Notes under the pieces: model-generated | Told to the model about the DNA's origin: nothing | Database searches by the model: none | The model's input: only the letters and a program-made list of their open reading frames with translations | Part shown: positions 36,601 to 50,072 of the stretch, one piece after another | Numbering within the stretch: the stretch's first letter is position 1 | Layout: the number at the start of each line of letters is the position of its first letter | From: Poecilobothrus nobilitatus | Taxonomy: Eukaryota; Arthropoda; Insecta; Diptera; Dolichopodidae | NCBI GenBank assembly: GCA_947095535.1 | Contig: OX352774.1 | Coordinates: 28,908,496 to 28,972,495, forward strand | Direction of reading: 5' to 3' | Length of the DNA: 64,000 bases | Made by a program: the position numbers and the translations under genes

Positions 36601-39050
36601 AAATGTATTATAATTTTATTTTAAAATTTCTTAACAATAAAAAATTCTTTTAAATATGACTTTTTAATATTTAGATTATAATTTTAATAAAAATTATTTT
36701 AAAATATAACATTCTAAAAATTAAACGAACATAAATATAATTTGGTTCAATATAATTTAGTTAATTTTACAAAAAAAAAAAAACAAATAAATATGTATAT
36801 GTAAATAAAATAAATAATAAATAAATAAAATAAATCTAAATTCTCTAAATCTTCAACTGAAATCAAAATAAAATATTTAAAATATTTTCAATTAAATATT
36901 AAAAAAAAAAAAAATTTAGCACAAAAAGAAAACATTGAAAACAAAATTTAAAATGTCGCTAATTTATTGTACATGGCTCCTACATTTTAACTACAAAATG
37001 GAGGTACAATTGGTGCGCCAAACTCTATTTTTAAAATTTAGTTTTAGAACAAATAACACAAAAATTTCACATAATTTTGCAAAAAAAAAAAGAAAAAGAA
37101 AAAGAAAATATTTTTTTTATTTATTTTTTTTTTTTTGAAAAAATTCCTTTCAACAAAAAAAAAATTTATTTTTTTGTCATAATTAAATTTTTTTTTTTTT
37201 TTGTAGAAAATAAAATCTGTAATTTTTTGACATATCCACAGAAGCGAATCTAGAAATGGAGCAAAATGTGTCTCTGACGCGTGTTTTTTATTGTATTTTT
37301 CTTTTATTTTATTTTGTTTTCAATTATTAACGGGTCAAGGCTTTACTTTTCACCTAACTTTTAATGTATCGTCAAATGACTAATAAAAAAATATCTAAAA
37401 AATATTTGTTTTAGTTTCCATTTATTTTTTTGTTATTATTTTTGACGCCATGGATCATAATTGACCGCCAAAAAAATAGACAAACATTTATATATATCAG
37501 TATGCTAAAATGCGAATTCAAAAATAAATATAATTAAATAAGTATTAAAAAAAATCGTTCTAGTGAAAGTTTTTGTTTAACTTTTTTTGGCTATTCAAAA
37601 TATCATAAAATTTTTGTTCAGGTATTTTAAAATTGTATATAAATGTATATAAAAAAAAGAAAATGTATTTGACCATGATCTTTGTTATAAATGTGGAAAA
37701 AATTCAGGTGGAAAAATCAAAATGTTTGTTTTTTTTTTAATAAATTTATTAATGATACAAGATGATACAAGGTTGATCATTAAATTATTTCAAACTATAA
37801 GTCCCGCAACCCCGTTATAAATGACGGAAATAAAATGAATGTTTTTTTTTTTTTGTTTTGCTATCATTAGACTTTTTATTCTGAATTTAAGAACAATGCT
37901 AATTTACTTTTTTATCATTTTTATTTATCATTAAAGTGTTTTTTGAATTTTTATAAAATTTACCTACACGTACACTTATACACTTTATCTGCAAACGTCA
38001 AAATCGTTATGGTTTGTGTCTTCAATTAATTTCATTGGGTTTTTATAAGAAAGGAACTTTTGTAGAAAAAAATGTACAGAAAGGAATTGCCAGAAAATTA
38101 TAATTGATGAAAATTGATAAAAATTTAAGGAATGAAATTGATGAAAAAATAATAAAAAACAAAACTGACTGAAATGCAAATATATTACAAATACTAAATC
38201 TAAGTATAGGAGGTTCGGCCCTTAAGGGAAAAATTTTAAATAAAAACAAAAAATATTTTATTAAATATTTATTTTAAATGGTTAAATTTAAATCTTGATG
38301 TTAATAAAACATTCTTCTATCAATTTAAGAGTCAATGCAGAAAAATAATAAACCACATACATACTTATTATCTAAGTGCAATAATTTTATTTTATATTTT
38401 TTAGAGAACATAAAAAATTTGTTTGTGTTAGTCTCCTCAATATTTATAAAAAAAAAAAAAAAAAAACACATTTAAAAAAAGTATACTTAAATATTTAATT
38501 TGTTATAATTTTATTATTATAAATTCTTTGAATTCCCTAGATTAGTTCTGTTCGTTATAGAAAAACTTTAAATTAGCAAATCAAATGCAGTTACAAATTC
38601 ATTTTTTTTTTGACATTTTTTTTACAATAATCTTATTTTATTCATGTCCCCTTTGTTCGTTTTTTCTTTTTTAAAATCTTTTATATTATTTCTTCTAATT
38701 AATCCAATTTATTTACTATTTTCTATGTTCTTCTTTTCATTTCTTTATGCAAACAGTTCAATTTAAAAAAAAAAAAACACAATTTAATGTCAAACATTAT
38801 GTAATAAAATAAAAATTAATAATAATAATTCTGTGTATTTTTTTTTTTCCTCTTACAAATTTGGTTTAATTTTTTAACATTAAAAAAATCTGGCAATTGT
38901 CCAATTAATTAATTTAGTTTTGTATGACCTCCCACATTTCATCACATTGAGTAAAAAGCAAAAAATGAACAAAGATGGAAATCAATTTTATTTTTAAACA
39001 AAAAAGTCATTCTAGCATAAAATTTGCTAACTAAGTGATTGACAGCTAAC
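33601..39050. other. Gene-free AT-rich DNA
   Basis: A 5.4-kb stretch with no supported exon. A somewhat GC-richer patch at 35540-35620 contains an 89-codon plus-strand frame (35456-35725) that I do not recognise. It lacks family motifs, and its frame is not maintained beyond the patch. Homopolymers are frequent. Confidence 0.5.
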
Positions 39051-39052
39051 TT

Positions 39053-39142
39053 TAAGGTATCATTTTAATTTAAAGGTATCATTTTAAGGTTTGGAAAGGT
39101 AAATATTAAGGTATCATTTTAAGGTTCGGAAAGGTAAATATA
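39053..39142 (+). repeat. Short tandem repeat (AAGGTATCATTTTAAGG)
   Basis: AAGGTATCATTTTAAGGTTC and GGAAAGGTAAATAT form a ~52-bp unit present about twice (39075-39105 and 39110-39140), preceded by a partial copy near 39055. Units differ at very few positions. Confidence 0.7.
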
Positions 39143-41355
39143 ATTTAAAATCTTTAGCCGCACTTGTGAAAAACAGACGGGTCTCATTATCCTATCAGAT
39201 ATTTTAACTAAAATTGTTTAAAACCACCTTTAATTTCCATCTCATTTATAAAAACCCACCAAAAAAACAAAAAAAAAGAACAAAAATGTATAGTTACATG
39301 AAAGAATGATTTGTTTGACACGATATCCTTATAACTTTGTAACCATCACATGGGAGATATATCTATATACAGTATTATAGGGGACGTACATAATAAAATG
39401 AAAGTTTTAAATATAAATTTATTATAAGAGAAGTTCCTCAAATGATTAAAAATTTCATGGATCTAGCAAATCAAAGTTTCCAATAACATTAGAAAATATC
39501 AATCAGAGTTTTTATTACGTAACACTTTTGTCAATCCATTTTTATTATATGAATCTATTTAGTCATCTCATCCTTCCATTTGACTTGATAACATGATTTT
39601 TTATTATTTGAAATATAAAAAGTTGATGGTTATGTACAGGTTTAAATTTACGATTTATAAAGATTGTAAGTATTAAGATTTTCAAAGAAAAAAAATTTAT
39701 ATTGATAATTATATAGTATTCCAAACGAGAAAACAATTATGTTGTACTTTTTAAAACATAAAATGTAATTTGTATATGTATATATAAAATAGAAAAAAGG
39801 AAGAAAATTAAAGATTTTGATGAGTTTTTAAAAGTGTTATTCATCTCAATTTATGAAATAAAAGAACAAAAAAAAACTTTAAATAATTTTATGAGCTTTG
39901 GTGGTATATTCTGTATGTGTTTAAGACTTAATAAAAAACAAAAAAACATTTATTTTTTTTTTATTAAAATTTTGTGAATTATGCTGCCTGTTGACATTCA
40001 TCATATGTTTAACACAAAATGTAAAATTAAATTTTTTTCAAAAAAAAAAAAAAAAAACTTATTAATATTAATAAGTTTTGTTAATATTTTGTAATCCGAA
40101 AATATGACAAAAATATATACGATGAACAAACAGTTCACTAATGATAACATAAACCAAATTAATTTAGATTCAGTTTATATTTTCGAAATATTCTTTTTTC
40201 CTACTATAATTAGTTAATTTCTTTATTATATAATATACTTTAGGCATTACATTTATTTTTCATTAGTTCGCAAAGAAAAATGAATAAAATTTCCTAAAAA
40301 TTACATCGGAAAACAGACCTCTTAAAAAATACTTTATGTAAAAAATATAGGGGGGAAAAAAAATGCAACTGCTTTTTTTTGCTAACACCAAAATAAAAAT
40401 TAATTTTTTTTTATCACATTATATATAATTATTTAATAATATGGTACACATAATCACATAATAGCGATATTCATTTAATCGAGATTATACTGTATTACAA
40501 ATATTTTTATTTTATATTAAATTATTCTCATTCTTTTTTTTTTATGTTCCAGTTGATTTCATCTCACACCTAAATCGTAGTTTAAATAAATTCAAATTGT
40601 ATAATGCAATGCGTCATATATTTAAAGGTTTTTTTTTTTGTATACGGTACTCTGCTGGCACCTGTTGGCAAAAAATAAATTAATTTAAGATGACAAGTGA
40701 TAAAGTTAAAAAAAAATAAAAAATACATATAATGTTTTTATATAAAGTTTCAATAATATTATAATCTTGTAAACATTTTATTAATTAATTACTATACTGG
40801 ACTATAAAATAATACATATATATTTATATACATGTGTATAATGATGTATATGTATATAAAAAAATGTTTGTTTTTTTTTTAAGTTTTAAACTAAATGATA
40901 ACAATTTTAACAATTTAGTAAATTTATTTGGAAAGTTATTTAAAGAAAATTTAAAAGATTAAGGAATTAAGAACATGGTTTTTTTTTGTTTAAAGTCGTA
41001 AAATTCAAGGGAGAAAACTAAATTTCAATTTATTTCAAAAAAATTTTTTCTGATACGAAAAAAAAATCAAAATTCATCAAAACTATTTTTTTTTTTTTAT
41101 TTTTTTTTATATCTAAAAATATATTTTCTAATGTGTGCAGAATTCGAACTAAAAAAAAAATTTTTTTTTTTGATTTAAGTTTAGCACTTGTTCATCAACT
41201 CGTTATGATTGTCTAATTTAATGTGAAATGTTTTCAAGGAAAATTTTTTTTTTCTATGCTAGTCTATACAATAATTAACCCTTTTTGTACAAATAAAAAT
41301 TATATTAATTGAGTTTATATTATTTTGGCATAATTACAAAATTTAATGTATTTTT

Positions 41356-41389
<34 letters not shown>

Positions 41390-41599
41390 AAATTTATTAT
41401 TTCTAGTTTCCTGTTTATTTTCTTTTAATCATTTGAAAATAAACAAAAATTTTCATAAAAACCAGATAATCATGCTTTTAAATTTTTCTGTATATTCATT
41501 TAAAAAAACATTTTCTTTAATTTTTTTAATAAGTTAATAAAATTTAACTTGGATTTTTATTTTGTTTTATATAAAATTAAATAAATATAAATATACATA
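39143..41599. other. Gene-free AT-rich DNA with 28-base A run
   Basis: An A run of 28 (41360-41387 lies within this block) and many shorter runs. No coding or element signature. Confidence 0.5.
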
Positions 41600-43085
41600 C
41601 AGTGGAACTTCCTTAACTCGAATTCGCAAGGGTAATGAAAATTTCTTCGAATTAGGGCAGATTTCAAGTTATAGAAACAAAATAAATAGAATTCCTTCAT
41701 TTGATTAAAAAAGTTCAATTATAATTTAATAACGTTTATTTCTTATATATTGAACAAAAATATTAAAAAACTTAAACAAAAAATTCATATAACAGTTAGA
41801 AATTAAATTTTTAAATAATTACCTTGAATAAGTATAGATTTTCTTTTTTATGAGTATATTTTTGCAAGTTTAATTTAAATAAATAATATTTTCGTTCTTT
41901 TTAAAGTTGCGTAAATTTTTAAATTTTTGTAAAAAAAATTTGTATATAATTGTTTTTAGAACATTTCCAAAAAAAATTTGAAAAAATGTGCTTATTAGTT
42001 TCACTCTGTGCGTCCCTCCGTCCGTTTGTTTACAAAACTCCTACACCGTTAAAGATAGAGAAAAAAAATTTTAACCATACGTAGGTCTCATAAAAAAAAT
42101 AATTTTGTGGAACAACCTTTTCATGTAGCCCCCTCAATTACGGAGCTGCAGCCCCTCAAACTTCGAAAAAGCCCTATTTTCAGATGTGTATATATCTCAG
42201 GCTCTGCGTAATAGTTTTACAATCTAAAACCGCCAGAAGACCGAAAATTTTATTATCTACATGAAGCAATATTAAAATTATGCAATATTTTGTAATTTAT
42301 TATTCAAATTTACCGTTATGTGAAAACCACATTTTGCATGAAGTTTCGTTTTTCATAACTCCGGCATGCCTTTAGTTAGGAACCTGAAATTTTGAGACAA
42401 GAAAGAACTTTTAGAATTAGTATAAGTTTCCTTGGAAAATTTTTTTGCACCACCCCCTGTTTAAGAGGTATTAGGGCTGAAAAATTGAAAATTTGCTATT
42501 TTTAGGCACTTGTAACTTAAGCACCTATACAAATTTTTCTTCGGCAAGACATAAAAATTAAAGCTCCAGTAATATATTTGTACGTGTGTTAACGGTTTTT
42601 CTTAATTATATAGGGTTCCGGACTTACAGCCCCAATCAAATGTTTATTTTATTTTTAACGTCCAAATTTTTAAATAATTATAATCAAACTAATATATATA
42701 TGTCTTATGAATATGTGCATAAACATAAAACTATATCAATTGACATATTTACATAATTTTATTAGGTTTAAGAAGTTGTGAATTTTTTCGTTAAATTATT
42801 AAAATTTCGTTAAAATTTTAACAGCATGCACGCATTCTAGCAACAAAATAAAAAAATATAATAATTTTGTAGTAAAAATTTCCTAAATTTTTCGAGTTAG
42901 AGAAATTTTTGATACCATAGGTATAGTTTTTTATTTCGACTTATGGAGAATTTTGAGTTAAGGAAGTTCGAGTTATGGAGTTTTATTTTAGAACATAATT
43001 ACTTAAAGGTTGAAGGAAAAGCTAATGTAGTTCGAGTTAAAGAAGATTTTGACTTATAGAAGTTCGAGTTAGAGAAGTTCCACTG
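41600..43085. mobile_element. 1.49-kb pogo-like non-autonomous element
   Basis: Left end: TA (41598-41599) then CAGTGGAACTTCCTTAACTCGAA. Right end, read inward: CAGTGGAACTTCTCTAACTCGAA, then TA outside (43086-43087). The 23-bp terminal repeats differ at two positions. CAGTG ends with a TA duplication are typical of the pogo branch of Tc1/mariner. The last 220 bp repeat the terminal theme several times (CGAGTTAGAGAA, GAGTTAAGGAAGTTCGAG, TCGAGTTAAAGAAG, TCGAGTTAGAGAAG), probably subterminal binding-site repeats. No transposase is present. The central ~650 bp is a second copy of the repeat found at 22.3-23.8 kb. Confidence 0.8.
41995..42640 (+). repeat. TATACCCG / GTCCGTCC repeat, copy 2 (partial)
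   Basis: CGTCCCTCCGTCCGTTTG (near 42010) is followed by blocks parallel to copy 1 at 22.4-23.2 kb. Shared words include a GTAGCCCC...TACNGAGCTNCAG block, CACCCCC...GTTTA, CTATTTTTA..CACNTGTAACTT and AAAATTAAAGCTCCA. The blocks occur in the same order and orientation. Copy 2 lacks the TATACCC ends and lies entirely inside the pogo-like element, so it was either captured or inserted there. Confidence 0.7.
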
Positions 43086-46000
43086 TATATATATATATAT
43101 AAGTAATTTTTATTCTTTATTAGATGATTTTTTTTTATTATATCATAAGTATAAGTATCTATACCTTAATTCAAATTTTGTTAGAATAAAAATTTATTAC
43201 TTTTTTTTTAAATTCTATATGCAGCATATAAAGAATGGGTTCCCAACCCTATACAAAGTACCTATACAACCCTATAGAAAGTTACTTATTTAGTATTTGA
43301 TTTACTTATTTAGAAGTTTGTCTACTTCACTCCCTACTTACGTAATTGTACCTATTCTATTTACTTTTTTTTGTGTTAAATCACTTTTTATTTTTAAATA
43401 AAAAAATTGATACAACCATTATTATAAATAGTTTTCGTCAACTCTTTTATGAAATGCCAAATTGTGAAAATTAGAAATTTGAGTGTACATTTCTTTTAAA
43501 TTTGTTTCAATTAAATTTTTAAATTTTTCATCAGTTAAATTTAAAAGTCATTTATTTTGCCAATTATTTTAAATATTAGTTATTTAGTTATTAAAATATT
43601 ATTAGTTTATTTATTACTTATTTATTATCTATTATTAATATTTTAAAATTAATTCAAATATTTGATATTACCAATTCGATAAATTAATATTTTGTGAAAC
43701 GTTTCTGTAAAAATGGAAATGTTAGAAAATAATAATAGTTGTCTATTTACAAATTGGCTTTAAATTATTATAAAGTTCATTCTATATATTATCGTTGAAT
43801 ATTTTAGCTATTTAATTTCAAAAAAAAAAAAAAAAAATGTTGGAGAAAAAACTAATTATGGTACTGGTATATCAAAAAGGTTAATGTTTATTTTCTTTTA
43901 TAGTCTTTAAGGGTTTTGTTGTAATATGGAATTGAACAATAAGTATTATATTATGGTTTTTCAATTTGATTTTAAGAATTTAAATACAGAAAATATTAAT
44001 CGAGTATTAAACTTGAATAGTGAAGAAAAATTATTAAAACGTCCTGAGAATCAGAAACTGAGGTGACAGGTTCAAAACTGTAAAAACTAAAATATGCACA
44101 AAAATATCTTGTAAAATGGGAAAAATCCTTTAAACAGTACCAAAAATCAATTCCATGCGTTCTGTTCATATATTTGTCATTTTTATTAAATTACATATAA
44201 AAAAGTGTTTACCTAGAAGATTGTATAACCTAATATGGAACTACCTTACTTTTTCAAGGTAACTTGCCATTTTTTTTTTTTTTTAGTTGAGAGTACTGAT
44301 TATATGAGAAATTTTTCAGTGAATCACTTTTCATCAAAAAAGTTAAATGTCAAATGGAGCATTAGTCAAAAATGCTCTGCAAATTCTATTACATAATTAG
44401 AATGTTATTGAATGAAAATGAAAATAAAACGGAAATAAAAATTTATTTAAAGTAATCCACTGTATGGTGTAGAGTCCCGTCGATAGATCAAAATAATTAT
44501 TTTTTTTTTGTATTTTTCCCTCAGTTATAAATATACTCCGACAAAATTGCAAGAAATATTCCATTAGAATGGGATCATAAAATTATTATTATTATTTACA
44601 ATGATTTTTTTACAGAGGTCATTTTTTTTTTACAGGGAATTCTTTTTTGTGTAATGTGACGGGTTTCTTTCTACTAAGCACTTGCTATACAAATTTCGAA
44701 CTAATCTTTTGATCTTTTTGAAGTTTGAGTCCAAACCACCTTCATTTTCTTATCGTTATTTTCTCAAATGTGGCATTTTGGTTGTTTCTAACATATATAG
44801 TTCGACATTAGTAATTTTGTTGGTTATTTATTTTTTGGCTAGCATATAGCTAAAGTATTTTTTTTTTGTTGACTTTCTTCTTTCGTTACCGTTACACAGG
44901 TGCAGAAATCGTATAGAAGAATAAATATAATGTTAGAGTTTAAATAATTTGTTTCTCTGGAGAGGATTATAGAACATTAGATTTTTTTCAAAATTATGTA
45001 TAACAGTTTATTTAGCAATTTAGCAGCAAGATAATTAAAGTTGATTACAATTAATATTTTACAATAGTCTTGCTAATTCTTTAAATAAACTATACTCATG
45101 TCCCAACTCCCTAAAATCATATTAAATTGTAATTTTTCGAATTTAAATTATTAAAATAAATATGTTTAAAAGTTAATAAAAATTTTGCAATAAACTTTTT
45201 TTGCAAGTAACCAAAAATTTTTACTTTATATATATATGTTTATATATATATGTTTTTATGTTGGAAATATTTAAAACTAACATAAATTTTCCCTTTTTTT
45301 TTTTTTTTTTTTTTATGATTCTATTCATATTTCCTGATTGGTTTAAATGTCTTTATTTTATTTTTTGACCCAAAAATTTACAATACTTATTCGAATTTTA
45401 TTTTTACAAATAGAGAGAAAAAAAAAAAAATATTCTGCTTTTTTCTTGCTTTTGTTTTGAAAGGTTCAACAGATGCATGTTTAAATTTTGAAACAATATT
45501 TTTCTAATGATGTCAGTACACAATTTTAACATTTATGAATTTAATATGAATAGAAAAAAAAAATTTTTCTTTTTGTTTTTTTTTTTTTTTTTTTTTTGAA
45601 ATTTTCTCAATGACGTCATATTACATATATATACATTCCAAATCATACATATAATATTCCATAAATTTTTTTAAAATTTATAGCAAGAAATAACAATAAA
45701 AATTTTTTTAAAATCACAAATTTAAAAAGAATTTTTACATAAATAATTTATTTTTTTATTTTTTTCTTTTTTGTTTGTTTATATTAAGTATAATAATTTC
45801 TTTAGTAAAATATTATATATATATATTATTAAAAATTTATTTAATTAAAATTATAAATATAAACCAAAATTCATTAAACAAATTAATATATATCGCCTAG
45901 AAGTATGCTATCATTTAAGTTTTTATAATCCGTTTTGAAGATTTCAGGATCAGAAGGAATACCTAATAATAAAGGATGATAAAAATATATTTTATTGTAA

Positions 46001-47759
46001 TAGTAATATACATTCTTATTATAAAATATCAATTATAAAATAATAATAAGTTTTTAAATGTTAAATGGCTACGCGGAATAATTTTAAGTTTTTATTGTCA
46101 CTTTGAAAAAGTTTATATCCTATAATATGCCTTTATTTATTCAAAAAATAAAATTCTGACCTAACTATGCTATATTAAAAAAAAAAAAAATTGTGAAATT
46201 CAATAAATTTATTAATATATGTATATATATATATATAGAAAGATTGCCCATATGTTAATTGCTTAAATTATGTTATGTTCAAATTGCAAAATATCATTTT
46301 TTTAATTTTTTAAGATCGTTGTTGTTGTTTTTTTATTTTTCGTAATTATTGAAACATTTCGTTTATTTTATTTACTCTATAAAACAGCATTCAATTTCTT
46401 GCCAAGTTTTTCATATATATTTATAAATATATATATATATATATTTTTTTTTTAATTTTAGGTTGAAAAAATTAATGCATTTTTAATTTTTATTATATTT
46501 TACTTTTTTTTACTTCATTTTTTTTTTTTTTTTTTTTGTTTATTATATGTATGTGTAATACAAAATAAATTTTGAACACATATGGTTTATTCTAAGTAAT
46601 ATTAACATTTTTTGGTTAGTAATTTTTTTCAATAGCCATTGAATTAAATTTCTTGAAAATTGTTAGTAAGTTCAAAGAATTCAAAGAATTAAATGGATAT
46701 CTTTTTAATCTAAATTATGAAATTTATAAATTTTCTACATTTAATAACCAATCAATATGATGTTTAAACTTCAAAAAAAATTTCATGGTTATATTTTGTA
46801 AAATAAAAACAATTATATTATTAGAATTTATGTAATCAAAATTATTTTTGAATAAAAAATGAATTTTTTATAATATATGAAATATATGCGTGAACCAGTT
46901 TAATTTTAGTCCTTTAGTATAATTATTTTTATAGATTTGAAACGTAAACTAATGTACGTGCTACTTTATTTCACTTTATATATACATAATATATATTATA
47001 TAAACTGACCAATTTCCAAAATAAAATATCACAAATAAGAAATCAGTTGGAAATTTAAAAAATTACATTTACATTTTCCGATTAGATAGAACCTCATTTT
47101 CTATAGAAATATATAAAAATATTGTGTATAAACAATACATTATCCAAAAATAGATTTTCATGTCTGGAATCAAAAAAAAAAAAAAAACAAGCACATTCTC
47201 TAACCAAAAAAAAAAAGAAAAAACAAAAATAAAAAGTGTTTTTATAATATTATTTCGATTCATGTATAATTATATTTAAATTTCTATACGTAAATAATAA
47301 GTAATTGAATTAAATTAATTATATAATTTTTATTGTAAATCTTAATTTTGGAATCAATAACACAATGGAATAACTCATAATGTACTAATGTAGATATATA
47401 TAGTCATTGTGAATTTTCGATATTTAATTGAATGAAATTTTTTTTTATACTTAATTATATAATCGTATTTTTAAATTTAATTGCATAATGTAAAACAATA
47501 ATTGTTGAAAAGTATCTTTTGTGTAGAATGATGTTAATAAGTATTGTATTATAAACTAAGTCAATATATCTAATTATTGACATAAGTACATCTGTTGAAT
47601 TAATCTATAACTTATATTTAAACATAAAATAAACTGTTTATTTATATTATAGAATATATGTAGTATTTGTTAATAATTTTTTAATTTTTTTAATCAAATT
47701 TCATTAAATGGGCATTCGTTGTTTTACTGTACAATTTTTCAAAAACATAGTTGGTTTTA
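43086..47759. other. Gene-free AT-rich DNA
   Basis: No supported exon across 4.7 kb. Contains TA microsatellites directly at the edge of the pogo-like element (43086-43102) and near 46430, and homopolymer T runs (45293-45313, 45577-45597). The minus-strand 64-codon frame at 47069-47263 is low-complexity. Confidence 0.5.
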
Positions 47760-48540
47760 GAGAATTTAATCCCGGGTAACGAGTATCCGGGTATTTCGAG
47801 TAATGGTTAAATTTTTCAAGTATTCGATAACCGGATATTTCATAAAATATTCGGACGAAACTTTACAATGGGTTAGAAACTAATTAATGAATTAGAAAAT
47901 TTTGGTTTTTGGTTCAACTAAAAAAAAAATATAAAAGTAACAGCTAAGCAATTTTTTAAAAAATTATTTAGTGAACCCGAACCAAGATTAGATGATGAAG
48001 TTGAAGTGACACAAGATATAATCGAAGAAGACTCACTTCGTAAAACGTTGTCAAACTTTTTTTGTCACCACCAAACCAGCAAAAGCTTTCTAATTCTTCT
48101 TAACTGTTATTCGAAAAGGAATTAAGAATTATATAGAAAGGAATCTTGAGAAAAGAACTAATTTGCACTAACTATATCAGGCACTTTTAACAATAAAATT
48201 CGTTCCAAGCTGAAACATCAAGTAATTTTAGTATTTTTAAAATACAATTTTATGCATTTCAACTGAAGCTATAAATTCTTTTATTATTAGGTATATTATT
48301 TTTTTTTATATTACAAAAGGTTTTACATATAATATAAATATAAAAAGGAGTTACTTTTTTTATTATTTTATTATGAAGAAGTAAAGTAATTTAATTTTCA
48401 AAATTAATTAAAAAAGAAGTGTTTATATATTTATAATAAAGAAATGTAATATTTTTAATATATTATATATATAGATATTTCGTTTTACTATATTAAAAAA
48501 AATTCCCGAGTAACCCGAGTAACCCACAGGTATTTGAAAA
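47760..48540 (+). pseudogene. Degenerate hAT-like transposon remnant
   Basis: The segment is bracketed by CCCGGGTAACGAGTATCCGGG (from 47771) and CCCGAGTAACCCGAGTAACCC (from 48507), motifs of the kind seen at the ends of insect hAT elements. Inside, a plus-strand frame (about 47972-48120) reads KLFSEPEPRLDDEVEVTQDI and then IEEDSLRKTLSNFF before a stop. Its acidic linker character, unlike the noncoding background, suggests a relic of a transposase. The catalytic DDE and dimerisation regions are not visible. Family assignment is tentative. Confidence 0.4.
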
Positions 48541-48560
48541 AGTTGGTTTGTTGCTTTACA
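48541..48560. other. Junction between hAT-like remnant and next unit
   Basis: A short spacer. The composition changes from AT-rich to more mixed sequence at this point, consistent with an insertion boundary. Confidence 0.25.
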
Positions 48561-48900
48561 TGGGTGCTCTCTAGAAATATATCAAAAGAGCAAAATTTTA
48601 TCACAGGCAAAGCGTCGTTTTGATACCATTCCTTTGTTGTTTTGATTATCAGCTTAGCTCTTCAATTTTAATTTCTGATATGTAACTGGTTTATGTTTGA
48701 GAAGGTAGGGAATCTCCAAATTTCCTGCGTATAAACCTATTTAACGACCGATCGAAAAAAAAAGTGACGGAGAGTCTCCTCCATCTTTTCCTCTTTAAAG
48801 CTTTTACATTTGAAAAGAATACCTATTCTGGTAGACCATCGGCCAATGACAAGTAATTATTGCTACGTCTCTAGTAATATTTATTCAAGTATAAGTTTGG
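48561..48900 (-). pseudogene. Possible LINE ORF2 tail, minus strand
   Basis: This interval is markedly less AT-rich than its flanks. One minus-strand frame reads ILFKCKSFKEEKMEETLRHF, then FFRSVVK, a stop, and VYTQEIWRFPTFSN. The first part recalls the EHVLFxCPxFxxER zinc-knuckle-like segment near the C-terminus of Jockey-type LINE ORF2. The match is short and the frame is broken, so the assignment is weak. Confidence 0.25.
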
Positions 48901-49560
48901 AGTTCTTTCATTTCTTTATTTATCTTAGTTGCTTAAACTACCGCATATAAATCATAAACATAATTGCAGTATATTTAACAAATGGCGCAGTCCTTTAATC
49001 TGGATCCAAAAGTATCGTGTTTAAATCTAAAAAATCAAATAAATATATCCAAAATCAAAACAAATCAAATATCATAATTCAAATAAATACATCCAACAAT
49101 TTAAAATTAATAATAGTAGCTATTTCACATGTCTATAACAGGCAAAGGATCTATAAAATATATTGATTAGTATTGATACAAAATAAATAAATAAAAACTA
49201 AAATTGCAATCTAACACTTAAAATAATGCAAAATTTTATAAGTCTAGCAAATTACATAGAAGAAATCGACAACTTGGCATTTGAACGGTTGATGATACAT
49301 ATGTTATTATCCATCTAGTGTTAGGTTAAACCTTGGTTTTTATGATCAATTTAATTTAGTGATAAATAAAATATTGTCAAATATTTTCAATAATTCTGAT
49401 GGAAACATATTTTTAAAAAGAATTGTTACTTTCTGAAATAAAATAAAATTATCCATTTCTTTTTTAATTATAAATATTATATTTTTATAAATATTTTATC
49501 AAGAAAATTTATCAAAAAATATTACAAAATTTTTAATTTTTAATCAAAATACATATTAAT
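48901..49560. other. Gene-free AT-rich DNA
   Basis: Repeated AAATCAAATAAATA(T/C)ATCCAA words near 49030-49095 form a small imperfect direct repeat. No gene signal. Confidence 0.5.
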
Positions 49561-50072
49561 AGTATGTTCAAACTCCGAAATCGTGTTGATTATCATGTAC
49601 AAAATCAAGTAAAATGTCAAGTGTTCACAATCGTTTTTTATAATCAAGAATGTAATTTTTGGCATATTTAATTATTGTTTTGAAACAATAAAAAATAATC
49701 CAAAGTAAATAAATAAATTTATTTATTTTTTTTTTAAATAAGCAACAACAAAACATAAATAAACATAATTTCAAAAATAAAATAGAAAATTTTAGTTTTT
49801 TAATTGTTATGATTTTGAATATTCATTTTGACAAATTAAAAAAAAAGAAGGGTTATGGAAAAAAATTTTAAATAATCAATACAAAAATCGAAATTTCATG
49901 GACGAATGACGTGATTTTGAGGTGATTTTCAGAAAATCAAGTAGGGAGTTGATTTTGTTTGATAGATAAATTTTTGAAAAATGTATGGGAAATTAAGAAA
50001 AAAAAAGGAGAAAATCAACTCAATTTTCGAAATCATCTCAATTTCTCAAAATCAAGTGTTTGTGAACGTACT
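49561..50072. mobile_element. 0.5-kb TIR element with AGTACGTTCA ends
   Basis: Left end AGTATGTTCAAACTCCGAAA. Right end, read inward, AGTACGTTCACAAACACTTG. The first ten bases match at nine. Further in, both sides carry several AAAATCAAGT / ACTTGATTTT words (49602, 49943, 50048 and others), which extend the inverted similarity. The interior is noncoding. A single related terminus, GGGTACGTTCACATAGAATG, occurs at 63144, hinting at a family. Superfamily unknown. Confidence 0.5.
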
